The notes: a model not told the origin generated them from the letters alone. DNA of 64,000 bases from Cohaesibacter sp. ES.047 (GCF_900215505.1 NZ_LT907844.1:930001-994000), one strand, 5' to 3'; shown: positions 34,131 through 43,151, counted from the stretch's first letter. Translations and numbers: made by a program.

Positions 34131-34790
34131 TTATTTCTCAGCGGCGAAAGCAGATGCCTGCTCAAGCCAGTTGTCACGGTCGATGCGGCCTTTGAAGTTC
34201 AGGGCGTCATCGATTTTTGCGATGTCTTCTTCAGAGAAGGCTGCGATCTGAGCGAAGCTGGTAATACCCAGTGCGTTCAGTTTACCTTCAAGAACCGGAC
34301 CGACGCCAGAGATTTTTTTCAAATCGTCTTTTTCGGCAGGCGCGGTGAAGAGCGGCGCGGTTTCGCCTTCGGCGGCCTTGGCTGCTTTGGGAGCCTCTTT
34401 CTTGGCGGCTTGAGGTGCTTCTTCTTCCTTAGCCTTGGCCGGTGCTGCCTTTTTGGCTGCTTTCGCCGGAGCCTTGCCGCCGGTCAGGATCTCGGTGATC
34501 TTGACAGAGGTGAAGTGCTGGCGATGGCCATTGCGGCGACGGGAATTCTGACGACGACGCTTCTTGAAGATGATGATCTTGCGACCGCGACCCTGATCGA
34601 GGATCTCGGCTGCGACCGTTGCGCCATCAACCAGAGGAGCGCCGACCTGTGCGTCGCCTTCGCCGCCAACGAGAAGAACGCTGTCAAAGACAACGGTTTC
34701 GCCAGCTTCGCCTTCGAGGCGTTCGACCTTGATGATATCTTCGGGGGAAACAGTATACTGCTTACCGCCGGTTTTGATGACTGCGAACAT
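34131..34790 (-). CDS. rplU: 50S ribosomal protein L21 with C-terminal HhH extension
   Basis: Residues 1-103 are a complete ribosomal protein L21 ([42 protein letters not shown]). Residues 104-152 are an Ala/Lys/Glu/Pro linker. Residues 155-219 are an extra helix-hairpin-helix domain ([19 protein letters not shown], then [14 protein letters not shown]) that closely resembles the tail seen on alphaproteobacterial NuoE. Total length is 219, about twice the bacterial norm; such long L21 proteins are known from Hyphomicrobiales. The linker plus HhH may bind rRNA or DNA; function untested. Preceded by a leader of about 160 bases. Confidence 0.95.
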   Translation of the reverse strand: MFAVIKTGGKQYTVSPEDIIKVERLEGEAGETVVFDSVLLVGGEGDAQVGAPLVDGATVAAEILDQGRGRKIIIFKKRRRQNSRRRNGHRQHFTSVKITEILTGGKAPAKAAKKAAPAKAKEEEAPQAAKKEAPKAAKAAEGETAPLFTAPAEKDDLKKISGVGPVLEGKLNALGITSFAQIAAFSEEDIAKIDDALNFKGRIDRDNWLEQASAFAAEK

Positions 34791-34874
34791 TTTTTTCTCC
34801 GTTCCGTCCGGGCTCCGCGGCTTGGCCGACAGGTCCGTCTTTTTTCAGTCAGTGGGTTGAGCTTGAGAAATTCA

Positions 34875-34902
34875 CTTATCTTTCAATGAATTGAAGGATA
34901 AG
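34875..34902 (-). promoter_or_regulatory. Inverted repeat in the rplU leader
   Basis: CTTATCTTTCAA (34875-34886) and TTGAAGGATAAG (34891-34902) form a 12 bp inverted repeat with one G-U (plus strand) or C-A (minus strand) pair and a 4 base loop. It lies 85-112 bases upstream of the rplU start and downstream of the promoter, so it is transcribed. It is a candidate for L21 autoregulation, but no homology to a known leader was recognised. Confidence 0.5.
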
Positions 34903-34955
34903 CGAGAAACAAGCAAAGAGGCGCGGGATTGACCCCACGCCCAGATTTCCTGCGC

Positions 34956-34983
34956 ACTATAGTCAGGACGCTTGAGCTGTCAA
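34956..34983 (-). promoter_or_regulatory. Sigma-70-type promoter of rplU-rpmA
   Basis: Read on the minus strand, TTGACA (34983-34978) and TATAGT (34961-34956) are separated by 16 bases: a perfect -35 box and a near-perfect -10 box. Transcription would start near 34949, giving a leader of about 160 bases before ATG 34790. This is the best promoter seen in the window, as expected for ribosomal protein genes. Confidence 0.75.
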
Positions 34984-35171
34984 GGAAAAGCTGAGCGGAA
35001 ACAGGGCGTTTGGTGCGGATTTGCTTGACTTGTTGTGCTTTTGCAAAAGGCGACCATTGATCGGGCCGGCCGAAGAAACCGAAGCGGGTGATTGATCCGA
35101 CGTGCTGTGTCGTGCTATTCGTTAGCGCAATAATTAATTGACCCCTTGTTCGGAACGAAAGGCGCTTGGAC

Positions 35172-35591
35172 GTGTTCTTGCCAGACTATTCACTCGCGAT
35201 TGTTGCCATCTATCTTCTGCTGCTGATGGTGTTTCTTCAGGCGATTATTGCTGCCGGGGCGCATCGGAAGCAAGAATCCTATGTGCCCGGCATCGTTGAT
35301 GAGAATCTGGGGCCGGAATCCTTCGTCTTCCGCAGCCACCGCACATTCATGAACTCGCTGGAGACTGTTCCCTTGATGGTCGCGCTGGCGTTCATCGCGA
35401 TGTTCGTGGCCATGGATGCAGGGTGGTTGGCTATCCTGATGTGGGTCTATCTGGCCGCGCGACTGGCGCACATGATCACCTATTATCTCGTCGCGACGCG
35501 CAAGAATCCCAGTCTGCGGAGCTATTTCTTCATGGTTGGTGTGCTGGCGCAGATCATTCTGTTTGGTCTGGTGGGCTTTTCCGTCTTGTGA
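35172..35591 (+). CDS. MAPEG family membrane protein
   Basis: About 139 residues with four predicted helices (8-32, 70-92, 93-112, 118-138). The segment ESFVFRSHRTFMNSLETVPL is the MAPEG signature (E-N/S-x-x-x-x-x-R-x-x-N-x-x-E). Members are glutathione-dependent or leukotriene/prostaglandin-type membrane enzymes; most bacterial ones are uncharacterised. GTG 35172 is favoured, because AAAGG lies about 10 bases upstream; TTG 35166 is possible. Divergent from rplU. Confidence 0.85.
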   Translation: MFLPDYSLAIVAIYLLLLMVFLQAIIAAGAHRKQESYVPGIVDENLGPESFVFRSHRTFMNSLETVPLMVALAFIAMFVAMDAGWLAILMWVYLAARLAHMITYYLVATRKNPSLRSYFFMVGVLAQIILFGLVGFSVL

Positions 35592-35759
35592 TCCTCTGCC
35601 TCATTCGGCGTAACTGCGCACGGTGGCAGGTTTTTCCCCGCAGAGTGAGCGAGGATGGGGATTTTTCAGTTTGATGGCTTGAGCTTGGGAGGCGGTCTGT
35701 GTATGGTCCGCCCACCTTTTCAGGCGCTTGCAAACGACTTGGCCGCCGAAAAGTGTTGC

Positions 35760-35849
35760 GGAGAGGTGCCGGAGTGGTCGATCGGGGCGGTCTCGAAAAC
35801 CGTTGAGCGCGCAAGCGTTCCGAGGGTTCGAATCCCTCTCTCTCCGCCA
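35760..35849 (+). tRNA. tRNA-Ser (anticodon CGA)
   Basis: Acceptor arms GGAGAGG and TCTCTCC with encoded CCA. The D arm contains GTGGTCGATCGG, and the anticodon loop CTCGAAA (anticodon CGA, reading UCG) sits on the CGGT/ACCG stem. A long variable arm, typical of class II tRNAs, has GAGCG..CGCAAGCG. The T arm is GAGGGTTCGAATCCCTC. Length is 90 bases including CCA. It marks the junction between the conserved core and the carbohydrate-import region. Confidence 0.95.
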
Positions 35850-36182
35850 TAAATTCTCTCATCTAATTGATTTTAATGAGTTATATTGATTGGCAGCTTT
35901 TCATGCCGTCTTTTGAACTGTGGGAACGCCAAATTCTGGTCAGCCACGGATGCAGAATGCAATTGCAAACACCTTTTGAGATCGCCCTGAATATCAGCCG
36001 ATTTCATTGCCCCAGCCAATTTGCAAAATGAAGTTTTTCTTTTAGTTCAGTCGGTTGTTGGTTGAAATCTTGGCTGAATTATAGAGGGTGCCACGACTCT
36101 CATGCTTACGTTTTTACGCGAATTGACATTGTTCAGAGCACAAAATTATGTTCGCGGCGAACAAACCACTGCGGATATAATC
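35850..36182. other. Intergenic region after tRNA-Ser
   Basis: About 330 bases, AT-rich. There is no reading frame, no clear tRNA terminator and no second copy of the tRNA 3' end that I could spot. TTGGTT and TATAGA with a 16 base spacing near 36058-36085 may be a weak promoter for the lipoprotein gene. Confidence 0.4.
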
Positions 36183-36662
36183 ATGAAAAATCTTGGGGCA
36201 ATGAGCGCTGCACTCATGTCGATTGCATTATCTGGATGCGTCACGCAAACAGATTATATGTACAAACCAAATACGAGTTACGGCACGAAGGCGGACGCCC
36301 TCCTTGAATGCAAGCTTCAAGGAGCACAGCGTGTTCCCAGCAATACGCGTGTCGGTTCAACGCCAGTTTACGTCACGCCCGCAACCACATACTGTTCTGG
36401 CGGTTATTGCAATAGCTATGGTGGGCAAGTGACAGGTGGCGACGTATACACCTATGATGCCAATCAGGAACTGCGAGACGACCTTATAAATCAGTGCCTC
36501 CGCCGGAAGGGCTACACCGTAACTCAAGTTCCTGTCTGTAGAGGGAAGACTGTCGAGCGACCTGTTTCAACAGACCGGATTCAAGATCCAAAGCAAGGAC
36601 AGTGCGTCGTGTCCACAAAGACCCGCGATACATCCCAGACGGTTGGTGTTCTTACAAAATAG
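36183..36662 (+). CDS. Small putative lipoprotein, unknown function
   Basis: 159 residues from ATG 36183. A short signal peptide (MKNLGAMSAALMSIALSGC) ends in a lipobox LSGC, so Cys19 would be lipidated and the protein anchored in the inner or outer membrane. The mature part has about seven further cysteines, is rich in Thr, Tyr and Gly, and has repeats of V-T in the middle. I recognise no family. Its ribosome-binding site is poor. Base composition is more AT-rich than the neighbouring core genes, so it may be a recent acquisition next to the tRNA. Confidence 0.65.
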   Translation: MKNLGAMSAALMSIALSGCVTQTDYMYKPNTSYGTKADALLECKLQGAQRVPSNTRVGSTPVYVTPATTYCSGGYCNSYGGQVTGGDVYTYDANQELRDDLINQCLRRKGYTVTQVPVCRGKTVERPVSTDRIQDPKQGQCVVSTKTRDTSQTVGVLTK

Positions 36663-36822
36663 CCCGTCACCAACTTTGTTTGGATCATGTGCTTCTTGCT
36701 ATCTGATTTTGTCGCGGCGCGCGCCTTCCGAGCGTTACGCTCAACATAAAGCAACCATGCGTTAACGCGGACCGAACTTCAATTCACTGGCTGGATGTGG
36801 GAGTTCAGGAGACTGTCAAATC

Positions 36823-36848
36823 GCCACACCCGCATATGCGGGTGTGGC
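36823..36848. terminator. 26 bp perfect palindrome, probable bidirectional terminator
   Basis: Every base of this 26-mer pairs with its partner across the centre CATATG; the outer arm is GCCACACCCG. On the plus strand TTTGTTGCTTT follows, and on the minus strand GATTTGACAG. It begins 9 bases beyond the end of the ABC ATPase gene and is also downstream of the lipoprotein gene. It most likely terminates both transcripts, with the plus-strand tail the better one. Confidence 0.65.
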
Positions 36849-36857
36849 TTTGTTGCT

Positions 36858-37955
36858 TTAGCGGATGCGCTGTTCGTCTTCTCCGAACAGGCAGATATGG
36901 TTTTCATCGACGGTCAGATGGAGCACGGAGCCAGGCTGGGAGATTGTCTCACGGTCCACATCCACCGTGCAGCGTTTCTCTCCTATCGTTCCATAGAGAT
37001 AACTCGCGCCGCCCAGAAATTCGGAGAAACCAACCGTGAAGGGCACTGCTTTTTGGCCGTCTTCGGCCAATCGCCAGTGTTCGGGGCGGATGCCCACGCG
37101 AACCGCCGTACCATTCGCGGGGCGGTTCTGGATGGTGCGGGTTTCAAGGATAATACCCGCCACTTCGACCCCATCGGGGCGGATGATGCCGTCCAGAAAG
37201 TTCATCTTGGGGCTGCCAATGAACCCGCCGACGAACATGTTGTCAGGATCGTCATAGAGCTGGGCAGGGGAGCCCACCTGTTCGATGCGTCCGGCCCGCA
37301 GTACCACGATCTTGTCAGCAAGGGTCATGGCTTCGGTCTGATCATGGGTTACATAGATCATTGTGTTGCCAAGCTTCTGGTGCAGACGGGCGATCTCGAT
37401 GCGCATATCGACCCGCAATTCGGCATCAAGGTTTGACAAGGGCTCATCGAACAGGAACACGTCCGGATCCCGGACGATGGCCCGACCGATGGCAACGCGC
37501 TGGCGCTGTCCCCCGGACAATTGGCCCGGACGGCGATCCAGATAATCGTTGAGCTGCAAGACGTCTGCTGCTTGACCGACTTTCTCGGCAACTTCGGCTT
37601 TGGTGCGGCCAGCAACCTTGAGCCCGAAGCCCATATTTTCAGCCACCGTCATGTGCGGGTAAAGCGCGTAGGTCTGAAAAACCATGGCAATGCCGCGGTC
37701 GGACGGATCATCTTCCGTAACGTCCACTCCTGCAATGAGGACATCTCCTGCCGTTACCTCTTCAAGACCGGCGATCAGGCGCAAGAGCGTTGATTTTCCG
37801 CAGCCGGAAGGCCCGACAAACACGACAAACTCTCCGCCTTCGATATCGAGATCGACATTCCTGATCACTTGCACCGATCCAAATGTCTTGTTGACGCCGC
37901 GCAAAGACAATCCGGCCTGTCTCTGGACGCGCTGAAGGTTCACTTGCTCGTTCAT
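36858..37955 (-). CDS. CUT1 sugar ABC transporter ATP-binding protein (MalK/UgpC-like)
   Basis: 365 residue ATPase that drives import through the two permeases of module A. Walker [10 protein letters not shown] (48-56), Q-loop VFQTYALYP, signature LSGGQ (146-150), Walker B FLFDE (167-171), switch THDQTEAM, and a C-terminal TOBE/OB regulatory region (about 235-365, [10 protein letters not shown]) typical of CUT1 ATPases. Last gene of the operon: binding protein, permease, permease, GH127, ATPase. The start overlaps the end of the GH127 gene by four bases (ATGA). Confidence 0.95.
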   Translation of the reverse strand: MNEQVNLQRVQRQAGLSLRGVNKTFGSVQVIRNVDLDIEGGEFVVFVGPSGCGKSTLLRLIAGLEEVTAGDVLIAGVDVTEDDPSDRGIAMVFQTYALYPHMTVAENMGFGLKVAGRTKAEVAEKVGQAADVLQLNDYLDRRPGQLSGGQRQRVAIGRAIVRDPDVFLFDEPLSNLDAELRVDMRIEIARLHQKLGNTMIYVTHDQTEAMTLADKIVVLRAGRIEQVGSPAQLYDDPDNMFVGGFIGSPKMNFLDGIIRPDGVEVAGIILETRTIQNRPANGTAVRVGIRPEHWRLAEDGQKAVPFTVGFSEFLGGASYLYGTIGEKRCTVDVDRETISQPGSVLHLTVDENHICLFGEDEQRIR

Positions 37956-39892
37956 TTTATTGCCTCCCTGCGCAGCCAGACCAGCATTTCGCCCGGCTCG
38001 CGGTTGTCCCAGAGGTAGTAGGGAATGGCCGTTAGTGTTGCCGGTTCCCGTGATGGTGGCGTATCGGAATATAGAGCGTTATCGGCACGACCTTCGACCT
38101 CGGCGTTGATCTTCAATGCCACAGTGTCAGGCCATGCGCCAAAACTGGTCGTTTCGATCGCCGCTCCATCCTTGATTAGGTAGCTGTTGAGCGGCGCGGA
38201 ATGATCGGCCTCCTCGAGGCAATAGACGAACGGGCCGCGCAGCAGTGCGGTGCGCCCCTGATCGGATGCCACCTTTGGATTGGCAAAAAGCTGAAGCGGC
38301 TGCATATCAAGCTCAAGCGTGAGGTGATCGCCGGCCTGCCAGGACCGATTGAGCCGCAGGTATCCCTTCTCGGCTGTGGCATCAATCGCCTCGCCATTGA
38401 GCATCAGCGTGAAGCCCTTCGCCCATTGCGGAATACGCAAGGACAGCGTGAAACTGCAAGGACTCTCCGGCTCGATGGCAAAGGCAATGGACCCGTCGGC
38501 AGGATAGCTTGTTGTCTGCTTGAGGGTCACCTTCGTTCCGGCCAAAGTCAGATCAGCCTTGTTGTCGCAATAAAGATGCACGGCGATTTCATCCTCGGAG
38601 ACCCCATAAAAATAGGTGCCGATCGAGGCGAGCAGACGAGACACATTGGGTGGGCAGCAGGGGCAGCGATGCCACCGCCAGCGATGGTGATGCCCGTGGC
38701 TTTCCAGCGGATTGTCATAGAAGAAATGCGTTCCATCTGCCGACAGCCCGGACAGAACGCCATTGTAAAGTGCCCGCTCCATGACGTCGGCAAAGCGGCT
38801 GTCCGGTTCGCGCCCGAGCATGCGGCTTGCCCAGAAGACGAGCGCGACAGAGGCGCATGTCTCGGCATAAGCGCTGTCGTTGGGCAGATCATAGTCGAAG
38901 GTCAGGCCTTCGTTTTCCTTGGAAGGGCCAAATCCGCCGGTAACGTAAAGATTGCGATCCGTGAGTTGGGACCAGAGCGCTTCTAGCGCCGGATCCATAG
39001 TTGCGTCAGAAAATTCGGTCGCCACATCCGCCATGCCGGCATAAAGATAGGCGGCACGGACGGCATGGCCGACCACTTCGCGCTGCTCGCGGACCGGTTT
39101 GTGGGCTTGACAATATTCCAGCGTCGAGAAGTGGAAATCCTCCGGTGTCTCGCCCCGCGCCATAGCCTCCTTGTCAAAGTAGTTCGGGTCTTCACCGCGC
39201 ACGTCGACGAAGAATTTGGCCAGATCAAGATAGCGTTGCTCACCTGTGACGCGGCCCAGTTTGACAAGTGCCAGTTCCAGCTCAGGATGTCCCGGATAGC
39301 CGCGCTTCTTGCCCTCTTCAGGGCCGAACGTCGCATCGATGCAATCGGCATACCGGCACAGGATATCGAGAAACTTGCGCTTACCGGTCGCATGGAAGTA
39401 GGCAATTGCCCCTTCGATCAGATGGCCGGCGTTGTAGAGCTCGTGCCGATCCCGGAGGTTGGTCCAGCGTTTGCCCGGCTCGATGCGTTGATACCAGGAA
39501 TTGAGATAGCCATCCTCGGCTTGCAGGCGGCCATAGGCATCGATGACGTCATCCACTCGTGCTTCAAGCTCTGCATCACGATGCCGATTGAGCGCATAGG
39601 CGGCTGTTTCGATGCTTTTGCCAAAGTCGGAGTCCCAGAACATCTGGGTGGTTACGGTGTTGTTGTGCTGGAAGGGAATGACGATCCCCGGATTGGGCAG
39701 ATCGGGATCGACCTGTTCGAGCATGCGCGCTTCGATGCAGCGGTCGAATAAAAGCTTGGCTGTGGTCGTCGCTATGACATCGATCTTGGGTCCGAAGAAG
39801 CCGTCGACCTTGATCTGATTCACCGCAAGTGGACGGAACTTGGCCTTTGGCGGCATGGCGTCAGCAATCATGGTTTTGTTGAATTCGTTCAT
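37952..39892 (-). CDS. GH127 beta-L-arabinofuranosidase
   Basis: 646 residues from ATG 39892 (AAGGA upstream). The family GH127 (HypBA1) zinc/thiolate active site is present: Glu344 and Cys346 in [10 protein letters not shown], and the cysteine cluster CPCCPPN (410-416), in which Cys412/Cys413 match the metal-binding and nucleophilic cysteines of characterised members. An (alpha/alpha)6 barrel and two C-terminal beta domains fit the length. No signal peptide, so it acts in the cytoplasm on imported oligosaccharides, releasing L-arabinose. The substrate is known for the family and not proven here. It sits between permease and ATPase genes of one operon. Confidence 0.92.
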   Translation of the reverse strand: MNEFNKTMIADAMPPKAKFRPLAVNQIKVDGFFGPKIDVIATTTAKLLFDRCIEARMLEQVDPDLPNPGIVIPFQHNNTVTTQMFWDSDFGKSIETAAYALNRHRDAELEARVDDVIDAYGRLQAEDGYLNSWYQRIEPGKRWTNLRDRHELYNAGHLIEGAIAYFHATGKRKFLDILCRYADCIDATFGPEEGKKRGYPGHPELELALVKLGRVTGEQRYLDLAKFFVDVRGEDPNYFDKEAMARGETPEDFHFSTLEYCQAHKPVREQREVVGHAVRAAYLYAGMADVATEFSDATMDPALEALWSQLTDRNLYVTGGFGPSKENEGLTFDYDLPNDSAYAETCASVALVFWASRMLGREPDSRFADVMERALYNGVLSGLSADGTHFFYDNPLESHGHHHRWRWHRCPCCPPNVSRLLASIGTYFYGVSEDEIAVHLYCDNKADLTLAGTKVTLKQTTSYPADGSIAFAIEPESPCSFTLSLRIPQWAKGFTLMLNGEAIDATAEKGYLRLNRSWQAGDHLTLELDMQPLQLFANPKVASDQGRTALLRGPFVYCLEEADHSAPLNSYLIKDGAAIETTSFGAWPDTVALKINAEVEGRADNALYSDTPPSREPATLTAIPYYLWDNREPGEMLVWLRREAIK

Positions 39893-39918
39893 TTTCTTGT
39901 CCTTGGGCAGGATGAAAT

Positions 39919-40815
39919 CTATTTGACGGCACCAGCCGTAAGACCCCGAATGTAGGATCGTTGAAGAATGAGAAAGAGGACCATGCAGGGGATCATCATC
40001 AAGGTGACGCCGGCTTGAACGGCTCCCCAATCGACAGATCCGAAGCGCCCATACCGGACGGCGGTCATGAGCACCGGCATGGTGAACTTGCTTTGGTCCG
40101 TGAGCAGCACGAGAGCGGCGAGAAACTCGTTCCACGCATTGAGAAAGGCAAACAGGCCAACTGTGACAACACCGGGCAGAACCAGCGGACCCATCACCTG
40201 CACAAGCATGCGCCAACCCTTTACCCCGTCCATGCGGGCGGCTTCCTCGATCTCCTTGGGCACCGCGTCAAAAGCGTTGCGCATCATGAAAACCGAGAAG
40301 GGCAATTGCAGTGTCGTGTAGATCAACACAAGGCCGATGAGGGTGTTCTGAAGGCCCAGCTTTGCCAAAAGCAGGAACAGGGGTGTCAGGATCGACTGAA
40401 AGGGGATCATCATCGTCGACAGGATGAGAACGAAAATGAAGCCTTTGAGGGGAAACCGGTAGCGCGAGAAGCCATAGCCAGCGAGGAGCGCAACGACGAT
40501 CGTCAGAGCGGAGGTGCCGACGGAAACAAAGAGCGAGTTTCCGGCATAATGCAGAACCGACTGGCCAAAATTCTCCAGCCTGTCGTAGCTATCGATGCTG
40601 AAACCGTCGCGCGGCCAAGGGGGCAGGGGCGGTGTCGTGGATTCGATAGGTGAGCGAAAGCTCGACAATACGACCCAGACAAGGGGCACGAGGAACAACA
40701 GCGACACCAGCGTTGCCGTGACATGAAAAATCACTTTGTGATAGCGATACCGGCCTTTGCGAGCCGTTGGCGCAGACGCTGCAACAGAATGATGTTCAGT
40801 GGTGATGGCGTTCAT
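39919..40815 (-). CDS. CUT1 sugar ABC transporter permease (MalG-like)
   Basis: 298 residues, six membrane segments, with the coupling EAA loop EEAARMDGVKGWRMLVQVMGP when joined over 190-210. The C-terminal end AILQRSYIRGLTAGAVK-like (LILQRSYIRGLTAGAVK) is typical of MalG-type partners. Its ATG overlaps the stop of the upstream permease gene (ATGA). It forms the channel with that permease. Confidence 0.93.
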   Translation of the reverse strand: MNAITTEHHSVAASAPTARKGRYRYHKVIFHVTATLVSLLFLVPLVWVVLSSFRSPIESTTPPLPPWPRDGFSIDSYDRLENFGQSVLHYAGNSLFVSVGTSALTIVVALLAGYGFSRYRFPLKGFIFVLILSTMMIPFQSILTPLFLLLAKLGLQNTLIGLVLIYTTLQLPFSVFMMRNAFDAVPKEIEEAARMDGVKGWRMLVQVMGPLVLPGVVTVGLFAFLNAWNEFLAALVLLTDQSKFTMPVLMTAVRYGRFGSVDWGAVQAGVTLMMIPCMVLFLILQRSYIRGLTAGAVK

Positions 40816-41741
40816 TCTTTCGGCCCCCTGTCGCTCAGAAGCGTGAGTTGGATAACACTGAGAACCAGCAGGATGAGGAGCAGCACGATAGAGAGCGCGG
40901 CGCCATATCCGAGACGGAAGGAAATGAAGCTTTCATTGAAGATCTTGTAGACGGCCGTGACCGTGCTGTTTTGTGGCCCGCCGTTGAGGATGATGTAGAA
41001 CTGGTCAAAGGCCAGCATCGAGCCCGAGATGCACAGAATGAGCGCGAGGGCGAAGGGTTTGCGGATGAGCGGCATGATGATGTAGCGGAACCTCTGGTTC
41101 CATTTGGCCCCGTCGATGCGGGCGGCCTCGATATAATCGGCTGGAATGGCCTGCAATCCACTCATCAGGATCACCATGAAGAAGCCCGCCATTTTCCAGA
41201 TCACCATGACGATGACCGACCAGAAAGCTGGCGTGAAATTGGCCAGAATGTTCACCCGTCCCGACGTTAGCCCGATATCCTGCGCAAGAGGTGAGAACAG
41301 GCCCGTATCCACGTTGGACAGCCAAACCCACAACAAAGCAGCCGAGGCAAAGCCCGTGACGACCGGCAGGAAAAAGACGGTTCGGTAGAATGAGATCGCC
41401 TTGCTCTGACCTTGGACGATGAGCGCGAGTGCCATGGCAGTGCCCAGCAGCCCGATGGTGATAACGATGGTATATTGCATCGTGAAAAGAAGAGACGACC
41501 AGAAGCTCTTGTCGGTCAAGAGGCGTTCATAATTGTCAAGCCCGACCCAACGCGGGAACCCCATCAGCGGCCATTTGTGGAGAGACATCCAGGCCGCCAT
41601 GCCGAGAGGCACGAGAAAGAAAACGATGACGAGGAGCAGGGCAGGAAGAACGAAAAGCAGTCCGTTCCATTGAGTATGCCGGCGGCGCCTGCGCCTTTTC
41701 GGCAAAGCTGTCTCGGGGTCTGCCATGAGACTGTCAGTCAT
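40812..41741 (-). CDS. CUT1 sugar ABC transporter permease (MalF-like)
   Basis: 309 residues, six membrane segments after a basic N-terminus (PKRRRRRRHTQW). The EAA loop reads EAARIDGAKWNQRFRYIIMP. AAAGGATC lies upstream of ATG 41741. Separated from the binding-protein gene by a 94 base gap holding a strong stem-loop. Confidence 0.93.
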   Translation of the reverse strand: MTDSLMADPETALPKRRRRRRHTQWNGLLFVLPALLLVIVFFLVPLGMAAWMSLHKWPLMGFPRWVGLDNYERLLTDKSFWSSLLFTMQYTIVITIGLLGTAMALALIVQGQSKAISFYRTVFFLPVVTGFASAALLWVWLSNVDTGLFSPLAQDIGLTSGRVNILANFTPAFWSVIVMVIWKMAGFFMVILMSGLQAIPADYIEAARIDGAKWNQRFRYIIMPLIRKPFALALILCISGSMLAFDQFYIILNGGPQNSTVTAVYKIFNESFISFRLGYGAALSIVLLLILLVLSVIQLTLLSDRGPKE

Positions 41742-41773
41742 GGAGTGATCCTTTGGAGCAGTGGTCTGCGAAT

Positions 41774-41809
41774 GCCCGCCGACTGACGTCTTGATATCAG
41801 CCGGCGGGC
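41774..41809 (-). promoter_or_regulatory. Strong intercistronic stem-loop after the CUT1 binding-protein gene
   Basis: The 13 base arms GCCCGCCGACTGA (41774-41786) and TCAGCCGGCGGGC (41797-41809) pair with a single mismatch/wobble and a 10 base loop. There is no T-tract on the minus strand. Hairpins at this place protect the binding-protein message and reduce read-through, giving excess binding protein over permeases (as in malE-malF); here this is inferred. Confidence 0.65.
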
Positions 41810-41835
41810 GCTGCTAGCGGTAGATTTGGAGGATC

Positions 41836-43089
41836 TTACCGGGAGCTATCTATGATGGACTGCATCTCTTCTTGAGCTTCGTCCATTGCTTCATCCACTT
41901 CTTCGCTGCTATCGGCAAAGAAGGCCTTGTTGAGCATGGTGATCCACGGACCATTCTGCGAGTTGATGAGATCATTGAAGACCGGGCTGAATGGCGTGCG
42001 GCCCTTGTCCATTGCCTTGGCTGCGATCAGATAGCGGGAATCGAGCCCTTCAAGGGCCACTTCGGCAACGTCGGCGCGCACCGGCAGAGAGCCGTTCTTG
42101 GCAAGGATCGTCTGACCTTCAGCGGAATAGGCGAAGTCGATGAAGGCCTGAATGGCTGGCATTTTCGCATCATCGGTCGCGGCTGAAACGACAATGTTGT
42201 CGCCGCCTGCAAAGGAAGACCAGTCGCCATCCTTGCCGGGCAGATAGGTCACGCCATATTTGAGATCGGGATACTGGTTGTTCAGGGCACCGATGGCAAA
42301 GGAGCCAGAGGGTGCGATGCCAATATTGCCGCCAGCAAAGGCTGCAAAGAAGTTGACGCCAGCATCCGTCTGCGAGCCTGCCGGAACAAGGCCATCCTTG
42401 ACCATGCCGCGGTAGAATTCGATGGCATCCTTCATCTGCGATGTTTTAACCGTCGCCTTTGCGCCTTTATCTTCAAGCAGATTGCCGCCCGACGCCCAGA
42501 TCAGCGGAGTGAAGGTGAAAATGTTGCAGCCACCGCAGTTGCCGGAGAAATAGTAGCCATAGGTCTCGTCGCCAAGAGCGGCGACCGCTGCGGCATCCTT
42601 GCGGATTTCATCCCAAGTGGTGGGCGCCTTGTCTGGATCCAGCCCAGCCTTTTCGAAAAGGTTCTTGTTCCAGATCAGAACGGACGCATCGGCAGAAAAT
42701 GGCATGCCGTAGATCTTGTCCTCATAGGTGCCAACGCTCAAATGGGCTTTGGACAGATGCTCATAGTAGGGCAGACCTTTGGCAAAATCGGTGAGATCCT
42801 TGAGCTGGCCTGCCATGGCAAAGGACGGCGTGTAGATCAGGTCAAGCGACAGTGCATCAGGCTGCGAGCCACCCGCTGCGGCGATGGCGTACTTCTGAAC
42901 CAGTTCGTTGACAGGAACGATCTGCAGTTCGGCCTTGTCTTCGCCCTTGGCGTTGAACGCTTTCACCAGCTTGGGCATGAATTCGGATCCATCGGACCGA
43001 ACCCAAAGGGAAAATGTTTCGGCTTGCGCGATACCTGGCAAGATAAAGGCCGCAAGCGCGACGCTTCCATATAGTGCTTTGATGTTCAT
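41836..43089 (-). CDS. CUT1 sugar ABC transporter substrate-binding protein
   Basis: 417 residue periplasmic protein from ATG 43089 (GGAGGAACTGAA upstream). Signal peptide MNIKALYGSVALAAFILPG ending IAQA. The rest is a cluster-B extracellular solute-binding domain (WVRSDGSEFMPKLVKAFN, GLPYYEHLSKAHLSVG, PFSADASVLIWNKNLFEKAG when joined). An unusual SGNCGGCNIFTF loop carries two cysteines that may form a disulfide. Presumed ligand: arabinofuranose-containing oligosaccharide, inferred from the GH127 gene in the operon. Acidic C-terminus. Confidence 0.92.
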   Translation of the reverse strand: MNIKALYGSVALAAFILPGIAQAETFSLWVRSDGSEFMPKLVKAFNAKGEDKAELQIVPVNELVQKYAIAAAGGSQPDALSLDLIYTPSFAMAGQLKDLTDFAKGLPYYEHLSKAHLSVGTYEDKIYGMPFSADASVLIWNKNLFEKAGLDPDKAPTTWDEIRKDAAAVAALGDETYGYYFSGNCGGCNIFTFTPLIWASGGNLLEDKGAKATVKTSQMKDAIEFYRGMVKDGLVPAGSQTDAGVNFFAAFAGGNIGIAPSGSFAIGALNNQYPDLKYGVTYLPGKDGDWSSFAGGDNIVVSAATDDAKMPAIQAFIDFAYSAEGQTILAKNGSLPVRADVAEVALEGLDSRYLIAAKAMDKGRTPFSPVFNDLINSQNGPWITMLNKAFFADSSEEVDEAMDEAQEEMQSIIDSSR

Positions 43090-43135
43090 TTCAGTTCCTC
43101 CAGTTTGCCTGCCAGTCAGACGCAGGCGAGTCTTT

Positions 43136-43151
43136 GAGATAACGTTTGCGC
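43136..43151. promoter_or_regulatory. LacI-type operator upstream of the CUT1 operon
   Basis: GAGATAACGTTTGCGC, an imperfect palindrome centred on CG. It matches 14 of 16 bases of the site at 44302-44317. Located 47 bases upstream of the binding-protein start and just after the LacI gene; probably bound by that regulator. Confidence 0.7.

Noticed and set aside
35825-35849. tRNA-Ser 3' end as an attachment site
   Set aside because: I could not find a second copy of the tRNA end in the remaining 28 kb and there is no integrase gene; kept only as a synteny boundary.
39893-40216. A 108 residue N-terminal extension of the GH127 protein
   Set aside because: It is the out-of-frame reading of the upstream permease gene; ATG 39892 has its own AAGGA site, and the family begins there.
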